From assembly GCA_024362935.1 (NCBI GenBank), contig JANCRA010000019.1, positions 12,334,501 to 12,398,500 of the forward strand: a DNA stretch of 64,000 bases, written 5' to 3'. A program made the translations under genes and the position numbers. Positions within the stretch are counted from its first letter, which is position 1. Each line of letters begins with the position of its first letter. Positions 26,101 through 38,600 of this stretch are shown in pieces. The stretch is from Setophaga petechia (taxonomy: Eukaryota > Chordata > Aves > Passeriformes > Parulidae). The notes beneath the pieces were generated by a model. It did no database searches and had not been told where the DNA came from. It was given only the letters and a program-made list of their open reading frames with translations.

Positions 26101-29100
26101 AAAATTGAAAACAACCCCCATATTTTTCCTTTGGCTAGTTAAAGATTCTTATAAAATATAAAACCAAAAATAATTATGGGAAAAGAAAAAGCTGTGGCAA
26201 AAACCGTTAAAAAGTAAGTATTCACTTTGCTTTTTCGATGTGTTGCATTTGGGCAGTGGTTAATTTGCCCAGTTTTGATGCATAAATAGCCAAAATAGTG
26301 TATTCATTGTCTTTTGATTTTGTAAGTGCTAAGTACAGCAAAAATAAATCATTCTGTCTTTCCTTCCCTGGAGTGGTGTACCACTTTGTTATCTTGTGGT
26401 TTCAAAACAAAAGAAAAACAGTGAAGAAGAAAATAATTCAGAAAATGTTTTTACAGGTGCTCATGGTTATCAAAGACCATAAATAATTTTTTTAAGATTT
26501 CATAGGCTGACTTGCTAAGTTTTAAGAGTAACACGCTGGCTTGCCTTTTCTTTCACTGTCTTGTGTTTCTTTGGAACATCTTACTATATGCAAAATAGAA
26601 AATATCTCTGTGATTTCAAATTACTTTTGAGTCCATGGATCCAAGTTTGACCTCTGAAGTGCACAAGATAGTATAATTTTTAATCCTAAACCTCAGTTAA
26701 TTCAATGGAAAATTCCCACTGAATTGTGTTTTGGAATAATGGCCAAAGTCTCTCTATTTTCAAAATCTTAACAGTGTCTTGGGAAGGCAGCAACACAAGA
26801 CAGGAGAAGTACATGAAGTGCTTAGACAGAAATCCCAGAAAGATCAGACTAATTTCCGCCCTCTTTTTTTAACATGTTTTTCCCACTTGGTAAATTCACC
26901 AAGCAATAATTTCAGTCCTATCAGAAGTTCCACGAAATACTGTGATAATAAAAATATCATCTGTTATCAAAAATTATAATACACCACGAAGAGACCAGTG
27001 TTTTCAGATGATGTATTTTCCTCTGTTTAGATTTAAGAGCTATTTTATTCCCTTATAGTATGCACATGTGAGGTAGACTTGGTTTTTTTAACTTAAAAAG
27101 CTGTCAGTCAGCATAAAAGTAATGGAAGATTTCCATTTGTTTGAAGAAAGATAAGTGTTTACATGTTAGTGAAAATAGATTTGAAACATGAGCACTAGGT
27201 ACATTTGCATGTGAATTACATATTACACATACACCTTATCATGATAAATCTCTTTTGGGTAACATGGCAGTGCACCAAGTTTATCTGGAGATAGCCCTCC
27301 TGTGACTTAACTGACAGGATTTTAATACATGATTTTGGTTATGCAGGAAGAATGCCGCATAAGATGCTGAATTAGTGGCATGTCACTAGACTATCTTTTG
27401 TTAGAACTTTTGTTCAACAGTACCTGTTTTGTTGTTTTTTGGTTTTTTATTTCATTTTTATTTCTGGTTATTAAAAAGAGAACTGGTTTGAGCAGGTTGG
27501 TGCACTTGCAAACATTTGAAACTGCTTCAGATAAATTCTAAGAACTGTAGACATAAAGGATTTTTTTAGGCCTTTTTAATGTCCAGTCTTGCTTTGTAAA
27601 AATGAAGGAAGTAAGAGCATATTTGAATATTAAATTAATACTATTTTACTGGTCCTGAAAATTATTCTGCTCTGTCTCAGTTTAATGGAAGGCAACATCT
27701 GATTCGTTCTGTCCTTCATTTGCAGATCTTGTCAAGACATGTCTTTCTCTTTTCCTCTACAAAACCCATTTAACCCCCTCAATAATTTAAAAAGACAAGT
27801 GCTTTACCAAGCTTTTCTCCCTTCTTTTCCTTTGCTCTCTTTGATGTGTGCTTTGCAAGCTAATTCTCTATGGCAATGTTTCGAGATTCTTTCTGGTTTT
27901 TGTACAACAATGTGATGTATATTAGCCACAGAAGTTTCTTCTGGGTGAAAAAGATACAGGGAGGAAGCCAGGAGATCATGAGCTTGAGGAAGCTTGTTGG
28001 TCATAATTTGAGGCTCTGGAGAGCAGTTTAATATAGCTCTTAAGGACACAAATGCACACTCACACACAAAACTCTTTCACAAGTCCTAGGAAAAATGGTT
28101 CACAGGAGAAGAAAGAGTGTTAAGTCTGAAAAGACTGACAAAGACTGTAATTTTTCTCCTGTGAGATAATGGTTTGAAGCCAGAAGCAGATAAAAGATTG
28201 CCATAAGAATGGCCTAATTCCCCATCTTGTAAAAGGATTAGATAATTCAGTCTCTTTATGGATTCCTTACTCTGGGAAACATATTTCCACTTTTGGTTCT
28301 CCTCAGAAATAACTGCAGAGTGTACTTATTTAAAGGCACAAAGACCTGCATTCAGACATTTTGGAAAGGCAAGCAGCACACAAAAAAGATTAATTTTCAG
28401 GCTATGTCAATGTGTAGGTTTTGCTCAGCTAGTGTATATTCTTGTATTACCAGCTGAAAACATTATGCTGTGCATTAACTATTGGTGGTGTGAAAACGTT
28501 CCACAAAAATCTCCAAGAGTGACTGGAAAACAGTGTGTTTAATTTGCAAAAGGAGAATGTATGTCAATCAAAATCCATTTTTAACTACTGGTTTTATGAA
28601 TTTTCAAATACTTTTCTGTGTTCTGATGTTTAAGCACTGAGATATAGTGTCCTTAAGAAAGTGACTGCAAAAGCAAGAAACAGATTGTGGTTTGAATGAT
28701 ATTGGTGAAAATGAAGTTAGTTTAGATTAAATGTATCTTACATCAGGGTGAAACTCAAATAATATAAATTCTGTATATCTCACATGAACAGAATTGCTAG
28801 TAGTAAGAGCAAGGCCTGATGGCCTTGCATCATTCTTTAAAGTGGATTTAAAGGAATTATAAATGTCCATTGGAAAGCATGCTGATTGTATCATTAAGCA
28901 TGTATTCCTACATTTTATTTAGAAATGGTACTAAATATTTGTATTTATTTGTGTGCTTTTATAGTTTGATATGGAAATGCCTGCCGTCCTAGGTAATGTT
29001 CTGCAGGATAATCCAATAGTCCTCATGCTTTGTTTCTCTTCAATGCAGATCCTTCCTGTATTTTAGCGTAGAGTGAAAACAGAAACTATGGCACTGATTT

Positions 29101-31480
29101 CTTAATATAACAAAGTGACATGCTGCAGAGCTTTTCTATTGTTGCTTTTTCTATTGTTGAGCCACTTTCATTGCTCAACAAATTCTCAATCCTTTGTTAG
29201 AGGATCTAACGCATTTTTCTTCTACAGTTCAGTGATCTAAAAATCATATAAACTTTTTTAAAAAATCTAATCTTCATTAAGAAGATAGTGTGTGTAGCTA
29301 AAGCTGATGAGGAGTTTTACCAGATAAAGAGTACTTTTGCCTATATATACTTTTAATAATATTTATTTAATATAGTTTTACCATTATATTAACCAGTACA
29401 GTCTGTACTGGAAAACTGACATCTTTGTGTCTCTGTACCTGTGAATACAATAGGAATTTTTATGGCACAGTTTTAATATTTTTATATTTGTAAAAGACAT
29501 TAGTAAAACAAATGGAGTAAGTCAGAAATTCCTGGCTTTATATTTAGGTGCTGAAAAAACTTTGGATTTTACAACAGTATAAGGGAGTGCAGAACTTGTG
29601 CAGTCAGTAAGTCAAGGTACATGAGGTCAGAATTTGGATCAGTATGTTTGGGAACAAAGAGTGAAGTAAACTCATTATTATAGTCAAGTCAGGACAGATG
29701 ATTATGAAGCTTGAAATACTCTTACTGGCATTGAGGTTGCTAGGGAAAGGTGCAAGAAAACATTCAATGTAACCTAAAAGTGTGTGGGGCCTTTCAGAGC
29801 TTTTGTTGTCTTGTCTCTGTTGCTATAACTTCTCTGGAGTTTTGTATTTGTCCTAGAAAAGTTATAACTCAGTATTACAGTGCTATCAGAGAAGGTTAGA
29901 TGTAGATGTGAAGTTTTAAATTACAGAAAGGAAGTAGGTGATTTGGAGAAAAAAAAAAAGGAAGTCCAGTAAGTCAAATCTATCCTTCTCATCTCTGATT
30001 AAAATTCCCTTTGGCTGACAAAGGAACATCATCATGTTATATATATAATAAGTTTGTTTTGTTAATAAGTTCATGATATTCATTAATCTTATAAAATGTA
30101 TATTAGAATTTTTGATCCAAAATAATAACTGCTTCATAAAGAAACTAATTATAAATCATGGAAGTATTTGGTAGGATTTTTTCAAGAGAATGGGTAACCT
30201 ACTTTGAAATAATTTAAAGAAAATAAGTGACTCAACAAGTCAAAATTTCATTCATTAAGATTCTAATTCAAACATGACACTACCTCTGTTTTTCAGAGAA
30301 CTTTGTTGTTGTGCCCTTAAAAATATGCACCTGTTTTGGCTGATCATGAAAACGACTTTACTGCTCCTTTTGCTGAATGATTTAAGGATTCTTTACCGAA
30401 CTTTCCACTGCTTCTCACCATATTCAGCTAAAAGAAGTCAACTGAGTCTTTAGCAGTGGAGATCAGGAATTTTCCAATTAAATGTGTGTTTTCAGGAATA
30501 ATGTTTCACAGAAACCAAAAATTTTTACAGTGTTTATTCAGATTCAATGAAATTTAGCTGACACAGGGCAAAGCAGAGAGAATTGCAGTGCTTAGACATG
30601 CAATTTCCCCTCCTCCTTGGAGAGTGCCCTTTACTGTCCTGGAGCCCCTGAAGGAATTTTTCTTCACTACTAAAATGTCAGCAGAAGCATTTGTATTTTC
30701 TTGAAATAGAAGGTTTTCAGGATTTCTTCTCAAGCACAGTTTCAGTTTCTGTTGTTCACCTCTAGGGAACATCAGAATCTGAACACAGTTATCCAGCTCT
30801 AGTTTGCTATGTTTAAAAATAAAAATAAGTCCTTAGCTGTGTACCAGAATTTGAAGGCCAACCACATGTGCATTAATTATATAACTCTAGCCTGTAGTTT
30901 TTTATTTGGGATTAAAGGAGATTTTGTCTAAAAATGATAACCCTTCTGCTGGTTCATTTTAGGAAGGAATAGGATGGGATTTTGGTTATTTAAGTGACAT
31001 ATTTCTGGAAGAATAGGTGAAAAGAGCATTAACCTAAATATAATCTAAATTTCTATCTGTAAGTGACAATCACTCTCTGAATTTTATTTGGCACAGAAAT
31101 TTCCTAAAGTACAACCTCTGTTATAAACTAGTGCAAGACAATTATTAATACACATACTTGGAATCAGTAGTCTATGCAAAGAACCAATACTAGAGGGCAT
31201 ATATCTCACTATGAGGTATCCAAAGCATTTCCATTTGTTCATTTTCAGAATACATTATGCCTTCTCCTGAAGCCCTGATAATAGAAAGTACCTGTGTTTG
31301 TAATTATTTTTATTAATCCCATGTAGTCCTAAGAAGTATTATGTGAACTATGTTGGTATTTTTTAATTCTAATATTCTGCTGTAACATCAAATTTACTTT
31401 AGTTTCTCTAACTATTTATTTTAAGAATGTCATAGAACAACAGTCTTGACATAGAGGAGAATCATCATGTATGTCTACAT

Positions 31481-32330
31481 TTAGTGCACTGGAGGAGTTC
31501 TCAGGTAGGAATTTGTCCTGCATCCAACCTTGACAGGTTGGAGAGATGGGTAGAGAAGAGCCATCTGAAATTCAGCAAAGGCAAATTCAGGGTCCTGTAC
31601 CTGGGGAAGAATAATCTTCTGTACCAGCACAGGCTGGGGGCTGACCTGCTGGAAAGCAGCTCTGCAGAGAAGGACCTGAGTCCTGGTGGACAGCATCTGT
31701 CCATGAGCCAGCAGTGTGTCCCTGTGGCCGGGAAGGCCAATGGTGTCCTGCAGGTGCGTTAGGAAGAGCATTGCCAGTGGGTTGAGGGAGGTGATTCTAA
31801 CCCTACTCAGCCCTGGTGAAGCCACATCTGGAGTGCTGTGTCCAGTTCTGGCCTCCTCAGGACAAGAGAGATATGGAGTTCATGGAGCAGGTCCAGTGAA
31901 GGGCTACAAAGGTGATGCAGGGACTGGAACATCTCTCCTGAGAGGAATGGCTGAGTGAGCTGGGCCTGTTCAGCCACAAGATGACTGAGAGGGGGCCTTA
32001 TCAATCTTTACAAGTGTCTGAAGGGAGGGTTTCAAGAGGCTGGATCCAGGCTCTTCATGGTGATGCCAAGAAATAGAGTAAGGGGCAATATGCAAAAACT
32101 GATGCACAGGAAGTTCCACCTGGACACGAGGAAGAACTTCTTTCCTGTGCAGGTGACCGTGCACTGGAACAGATTGCCCAGAGAGGTTGTGGAGTCTCCC
32201 TCAGTGGAAATACTTAAGAATCATCTGTACACAACCCTGTGCCATGTGCTCTAGGATGACCCTGGTCAAGCAGGAAGGTTGGACCAGATGGCCCACTGCG
32301 GTCTCTTCCAGTCTGACCCATTTTATAAAT
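31481..32330 (+). mobile_element. CR1 LINE, 5'-truncated, sense to the host gene
   Basis: About 850 bp corresponding to the C-terminal part of CR1 ORF2 plus the short 3' tail. Seen in pieces across frames: LDRLERWVEKSHLKFSKGK, then LLESSSAEKDL, MSQQC, and near the 3' end MHRKFHLDTRKNFFPVQVT and HWNRLPREVVESPS. The 3' end shows the CR1-type GGTTGGACCAGATGGCCCAC and TTCCAGTCTGACCCATTTTAT. Frameshifts and stops break the reading frame, so it is a dead copy. The reverse transcriptase active-site region is absent because of the 5' truncation typical of LINE insertion. CR1 usually makes no clear target-site duplication, and none is seen. Confidence 0.92.
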
Positions 32331-34484
32331 CATATTTTTAAGATCATACCAGCAGGAGAACTGTGATTCATGCATCCACAAGCTTGTTTGTAGAGATAGA
32401 CCGTGTGTAATGCTTCTGCACTAAATCTATATAATTTATTAAGAATATCTTTGGTCCTGAAGTCCTTCACAGTTTTCTGGGAATGCATTTTGGGGTCAAA
32501 GAAAATTGAAATATTTACCTGTAGGCTGTTTGCTTTGTAGCTCTTGAAGCTCCAACATGCAGCTGGTTATTATAACTGAAACAATGTCCTCTAAGCAAGA
32601 AATCCCACTAGAAACAGATATGGGAAAAAATGTTGGCTATCAGGTATCAAATTTAGACTCACGTTAAAAGAATTAATAGCTGAAAGAATGCTTTGGTTAA
32701 AAGCTGAAGTAGTACATCAAGCATTAGTAAGATAGTAGTTTTTAGGTAATTCTTCTAAACCTATGTGCCTTTCTAATGAATGCTTCTTCCTCCTTAAGAG
32801 TTTTTAAGTCTTTTCATTTTACTGTTGAGATGTCTTATGAATAATACTACTTTTGAAGAAGAAATTGTAGTAGTCCAAGTACCAGAGTTCTTTTGCAAGA
32901 AGTATTGTTTGTGACTTTTTTGTTGATTGAGATTCATGAGAATCTATTCTGATATGAATCTATTTGTAAGAAATACATAAATAAATTGAAAATTGGATGT
33001 TAAAATAAGGTATGGATGTGTCAAACTTCCTATTCACCCATCCACCCAGTATATTTCTTCCTACTAAGTAAAATCCTGTGAAATTGATTTTCTGATTAGA
33101 TACATTGAAAAGGGTTTTTTTATGTGTATGTGTTCTTCATGAGGCAATGGACCACTGAAATATATCTAAATTCTAGAAAAAGATGAGTATAGTTCCAGTT
33201 ATTCATGTCTGGTTTGGATTATCAAAGCTCTGAATGGGAACATTATAAAATCTTGAAAAATCTGATGGGACAAAAGAAGCAGCTTCACTTCTAGAGATAG
33301 TTTTCATATGACTGTAATGTAAGCAGAAAAGGTTGGAATAATTATCCTTTTAGTTAAATATAAATGAACTATCAACATGGCTGGAGAGAAGGGTATCTTC
33401 TCACTTCTGGTTCCTGCAATTTCATGCATGTCTTTCTAAGACTGAATATGTGCTTGCAGTAAATGTGCATATGTATATAATGAAGGAGGATGGGTGAATT
33501 GTACTGCAGTGGAAAATTATGTGATTTTTTGATAGCTTCCTTTTTTTGCACATTTATTTCATTTGCAATTTATTTTCTCCTTATTTGAATATCTTTAGGA
33601 TACAAAGTAATTTGCTTCTGTTTGACAAGCTAGCCTTTAAAGAATTGGTAACTAGAGCATTAGAAGCCAGGTACAGAGCTATAAAAGATTCATAGAAGTA
33701 ATTTTCAAAATTAGGTTTACAGCTTCTAACTTTTACATTTTGTTGTCTTGAGTTTCATGTTCTATGGATCTACCACCTTAGATAAGAAATATTATGAATT
33801 TACCCTGAGCTTTCCATCATAAATAAATGATTCTAGGGGCAATAAAAGGAGATAAAAGTAATTGAGGATGGGGTTATTGGGGAAATGGTTTTGAGGAGCA
33901 CAAACAAATAGATGACTTTAAGATCCGTCTATATTAGATAACTGTGAGAATCATAAAATGTGAAATTTCGATAGGGCAGATAAGGGAATCCTACTTGGTT
34001 TCAAAGGTTAATTTCAAGCTTAGTATAAAACAGCTGCAGAGAGTAAGAATACAGAGTGAAAAGAACTTTTTTTTCTTCCAAGAGATAAGTTATTTCTTTC
34101 CCCAAGGTTTTACTTCAATGCATTTTTATGATTCCTGGGCTTTGCAAAATTGAATTGCATTTTTCTTATTCTTTTCATGTCTGAATAAACCCAAGGTAAG
34201 ATAACCTTTATGTAAATGGCAGTTATATTGCATTTAGAGCTACAAAGCACTTCTCAGAGCAGAATTTTTACTCAGGATTCATAAGAGCCTGGAGAAGGAT
34301 GGTGGGACTCCTGGGATGCTCATTTGAAAAAACAGATACAAGCATTATTTGTATAAATTGCTGTCAAGGCATTGCAGTCAGCTGGTGCAGCAGGAAAGCC
34401 CGAAGACAAAGTCTGCCATAATTACTGTATTTTCCTTTTAACAGGTAACAAAGGAGGAGGAAATATTCTTGCATACATAACCCC

Positions 34485-35245
34485 TGTGGTGGGTTAACTT
34501 TGGCTAAGGGCCAGTTTCCTACCCAGCCAGTAGGATGACAGGAGAAAATAGGAAGTAAAAGCTTGTGGGTTAAGATGAAGACAGGGAGATAGTTTACCAT
34601 GTACTGTAACGGCAAAGCAGACTTGAATTGGGGAAAATTAGTTTAATTTACTGCCAATTAAAGTAGGTCTAGGTGATGAGAAAATAAAAGACAGACATTA
34701 AAACCATTCTTTTCCTTCTCCCTTTCCTGGCCCAAGTTCACTCTGTCACTTCAGACTCCTCTCCCCGCCCTCTGAGCAGTGCAGGGGAGACAGGGAATGG
34801 AGTTTTGTGGTCAGTCCATTAGAGGTCCTCTCTGCCCTTCCTTCCTCACCCCACTTTTCACCTGCTCCAGTGTGGGATTTCCATTGGCTACTGTCCATCT
34901 CCCAGACATACTCACCTGCCCTGGTTCTCCAGGGGCTGCATCAGATATTGCCTCTGGCATTTCACCATGGGCTGTAGGGGAGTGTCTGCTGAGTATGGAG
35001 CACCATCTCCTTTGACCTTGGTGTGTCCTCTGCTGTTTCCCAGTCTTCCTGTTCCCTGCTCTTCTGCCTGTGTGGCATTGTGACTGGCTCTTCCTTAACT
35101 ATGTTTCCTCCAAGGTGCCACCATTTTGGCCAAAGAGCTGAGCTCTGCCCTGCCGTGGTTCCTTTTGGAGCCAGATGGAACCACCTGTGACTGGCTCAGG
35201 GCAGCCCAAGCCTCTCCTCACCAAGGCCACCTCACTGCCAACACA
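34485..35245 (-). mobile_element. Solo LTR, avian ERVL-like, degraded
   Basis: A block of about 760 bp, clearly richer in G+C than its surroundings. Read on the minus strand it starts TGTGTTGGCAGTGAGG and ends in CCCACCACA, so it has TG...CA termini. It resembles the LTR family common in songbird and chicken genomes. Landmarks on the + strand: GTGGTGGGTTAACTTTGGCT, GACTTGAATTGGGGAAAATT, CTGCTCCAGTGTGGGATTTC, and CCATGGGCTG-like units. In minus orientation there are degraded CCAAT-like boxes and an AT-rich TATA-like site near 35090-35106. No gag, pol or env sequence flanks it, so it is the product of LTR-LTR recombination. The five-base flanks (ACCCC and TTGGC) do not match, so either the borders are slightly off or the target duplication has decayed. 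Confidence 0.8.
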
Positions 35246-35560
35246 TTGGCATGGACATCCACTACAGCCCTATTCAATTAAAATATTTTTGAAGGTAGGG
35301 AAGGAAGCTTGCAGTCTCACATGCACACCAAACCCCCGCTTTTGTAAAATAAGACTTAGAAAAATGCGTAAGCTAGGAATCAGCTGGCTGGTTCTTGGAG
35401 ACTGGTTACTAGACAGTCCAGGTTATGATTGAACCATGAGTGTGGGCTTTTAATTAGGGCAATGTTGTGAGTAGGACATGTAGCCATGGATAATCTTCTT
35501 CTGTGTTTTATCCATTGAATATGATTGCAAATGTTTTCATTGCATTTTTCCACAATTTAG

Positions 35561-35646
35561 ATTGCAAGGGGATAATTTGGCAGAAAGACCAGAAGATGTC
35601 TCCATGGTATCTCAGACATCTGAGCCAGCAGTGTCAGACTCTGATG
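35561..35646 (+). CDS. Internal exon of unidentified split gene (acidic linker)
   Basis: Seen: acceptor TTTTTCCACAATTTAG, 86 open nucleotides, donor GATG followed by GTAAGT, a consensus splice site. The first base completes the Arg codon left by the 18351 exon. The following 28 codons read LQGDNLAERPEDVSMVSQTS and then EPAVSDSD. One base is left over, so the exon exits in phase 1. Composition is acidic and Ser-rich with no hydrophobic core, consistent with a disordered linker; Ser next to acidic residues (SDSD) would suit casein kinase 2, which is inference. It follows directly on the CxxC segment in the mature protein. It lies about 315 bp downstream of the solo LTR. Confidence 0.88.
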
Positions 35647-38600
35647 GTAAGTTGTATAAATATTTGCCGCTCATAAAAAAACCCTAAACATCAACATCTT
35701 GAATTTGAGAGTAGGGGTTATGTCTGGAAGAGATGAAACACTTCCGAGAGAGTGTTCCTGGGCATTTGAGCTCAATCATTTACACTTCAAAACTGTTCAA
35801 AGAGCCACTAACATATTTTTTGTCATGGCCAATTAACACTCCAGAATAATTCCTAGGCTTATTTTGAGAGGTGCACTGGGCCAGAATTTGTTCTTATTAG
35901 ACAGATTTTATGTTAGCACACTAACATTTAAAACAGCTTAATAGCATAGGCATGGGCTGTTCATTGCTGCATTTATGCCAAAGAATGGTCTTTGAAATAT
36001 TTAATTTATTACTACACATGCATCCAGATGATTCAAATGTTTTACAGTAGAAAGAAAGAGTTTATAAAATAACTGAAAAACACTTTTTCCCCTCATATAA
36101 ACATGTTCATATGTTGGGTTAATCTGCAGTCAGGACACAGGCTTATTTCAATTTCTTCTCAGGTTTTTGAACTGTGTAACACCTGAAATGTTGAAAAAGG
36201 CACTTCATAAAGGATATCTTTCCAGAGAATGCCCAGCTTTCCTATGAAAGATAAAATTGATGAAGGTTAACTTTATCTTAGCTGCTGCTGTAATGCAGAG
36301 GGAAACAAATACAGGTTTTGACAGTGAATCTGCAAAGATAAATCTTTCAGTCAATTCCCTTACTGTCGAACCAGCCGAGTCTACAAAAACTGTATATTTT
36401 GATTTGCGGTGTAGTCTTCAGCAGCCATGGACAAGTTAGCTATGGTGATCAATTAACAAAAAAAACCCCCAGAATGTATTTTTTTAAATTATCCTACTCT
36501 CTGTCTGCTATCTAATGCTATTGTATATACTATTAGATATCACAGCAACCTGAGTTTTCACTCATTTCTCTTGCCTCATTTTTAGACCACTCATTAGTAA
36601 CTAATATGTCTTTAAAGATTAATTTTTCAAACTGATTTTGTGGGAATGTGTGGTTTCATGTAGTCAAGACATTGGCTTTTCCTTTTATCTGCCATTGATC
36701 ACCTAATTGAACAAGGTAATAGGACACTCAGAATCTCAAAATATGATGTCCTTACAATCTTCATGAAGACTGTCAGCAAGAGATGCTCAGACTGGTGACT
36801 TCATTCAAGCCCCGTGAAAGGAAGGCAAAATTCTATAGTTGTGAGAGTGATTCCCAGAAAGAGAGGTGGTGGTGGCTTGCTTGGGTAGGGAATATCCATG
36901 CATGGTATTATTGCAGCAAAAGCAAATAGATTGGTAAGACAGACATGTGGGAGAAAGCTCTACAGTTCACAAAATAATTTTTGAACAGATCTCATCCTTG
37001 CTTATTCCTTCCTGTGTACCTTTGCTCCTGAAGTGAAAGTATGCCCACTTTGCCATGTTGTGTTCTAAAATTGCAGGCTTCAATTAAATAGTTAAGTTTT
37101 GCTAAGTGGCAGCAATACCAGGATTAAAGAAGGTGAAACTATCAGAAAGTACTGGATGCTGTGTAATATTGGAGCTGGATCTTTCATGGTCACAAGAATG
37201 TGGAGCACAAAAGTGCTGCAGCTGTTCTACTTTGGCCACTTCATGTGCTTCTGAATACTCTGCAGTCAATATGGCTACAGAGAAGATGGAAGATGCTTGC
37301 TTTAAAAAACACCCACATTCAATAAGATGCAGGGAGTAAAATTTAGATAGGAAGGTGGGGCACTGATATTCATGTTGTTATGAACAATTATCTGATGTCT
37401 ATGAATATACATGGACCTGTTAGTCATGTAGCTAGAAAATAACAAGGGCTCTCGGGCAAAAAGACTGAGGTCAATGGTAAGGTAATGCCAAATTTCTGTC
37501 AAGAGGTGCCCTCAGAAATGTTCAGTGTTTTGTAACATATGGTTGGGTCTTTTTTTCCTAAAATGTTGGCTAGTGCTACACTTCAATTTGAAAAAGAAAC
37601 GCAGCTGGATTTCCCAAGTAGATACAGACTATAAACAGACACAGAACTCAGGCAACTGCCCATTCTATCAATCTTCCCTGTAAATGCAGCACAATATTTG
37701 CTCTCTTTGCATCTGATACTTATTTCCAATAAATATTATTATGTATGAGAGGATGATTAAAAAAATTCCCATAAAGATATCGTTAAAAAACCCTACGTAA
37801 CCAAGGCATTATTGCAGTGAATTTTTAGTTATGTCCTCTTATAGATGTATTACATCATAAAATAGTGACTAGCAGGCTTCACTTACCAGGCTTATTTGAA
37901 TTTATGTTCTGCTATTTATCAGTACCAGTGACCTTAATGAGGGAAAAGTGCATTGGGAAGTGCTGATGCAAACCATTCATTCAAGAACAAGCAGGCAAGG
38001 TGCTGATGCACAACAAAGTTGAGAGTAGCTTTCTTTAGATAATGATCTGTTTCTGTTGTTAGATCTGGAACATCTCTCCTGTGAATTTCAGATGAACTAA
38101 GCTCAGAAGTAATTGGGCAGAACATCTGATCTAACAGCCCTTATAAATATGCCTCATTTTAAACAATTCCACCTTCTAAAGTCAATGCAGGAGCTTATGT
38201 GAGAAGATCATGTGCAGCATCAGACACTATACTGACTCTGCTGACAATCTGGATCTGGTTCTAATTAACCACTACACTTATTTCCCTCTAGTATAATCCT
38301 GCTGAATTGGACAGGCTTGTGTTTGATCTAAGTAGTAAAAATGAGAGGTAGGAATCAGGTCTCAAGATATAAAAACACAAGACACTTTAAAGCTGCTGTT
38401 TCTTTTCACGGTCCTGAACTATACCTCTCAAAAATGTTTCCCTTTTCCTTTAGACCACTTCACAGGAAAGAACTAAGGGAAGAATTTAATAGGTTCTTGA
38501 TTTTGATCAGAAGCAGCAAACTTTCCCAGTAGATGCCAAGCTTGTCTGGTTTGTCTCTTTGGTCAGTTCTTCACTGAGCCTTGAGTTCTGTGGAGGTAGA

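Larger units (their letters stand above)
18485..35560 (+). other. Intron of about 17.1 kb
   Basis: The intron runs from the GTAAAA donor to the TTTCCACAATTTAG acceptor. Contents: a hAT-type transposase relic (23053-23193), a CR1 3' fragment (31481-32330) and a solo LTR (34485-35245). The remainder is AT-rich without convincing exons or RNA genes. The flanking exons join in phase 2, so no missing exon is required. Confidence 0.8.

Noticed and set aside
26388..26417. Open frame with VILWFQNKRK, resembling the third helix of a homeodomain
   Set aside because: No helix 1 or helix 2 sequence precedes it and the frame is short. The match is about ten residues in AT-rich DNA and is best taken as chance.
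31481..31825. Minus-strand open frames of 79 to 114 codons at this CR1
   Set aside because: They are antisense shadows of the CR1 ORF2 fragment on the + strand.
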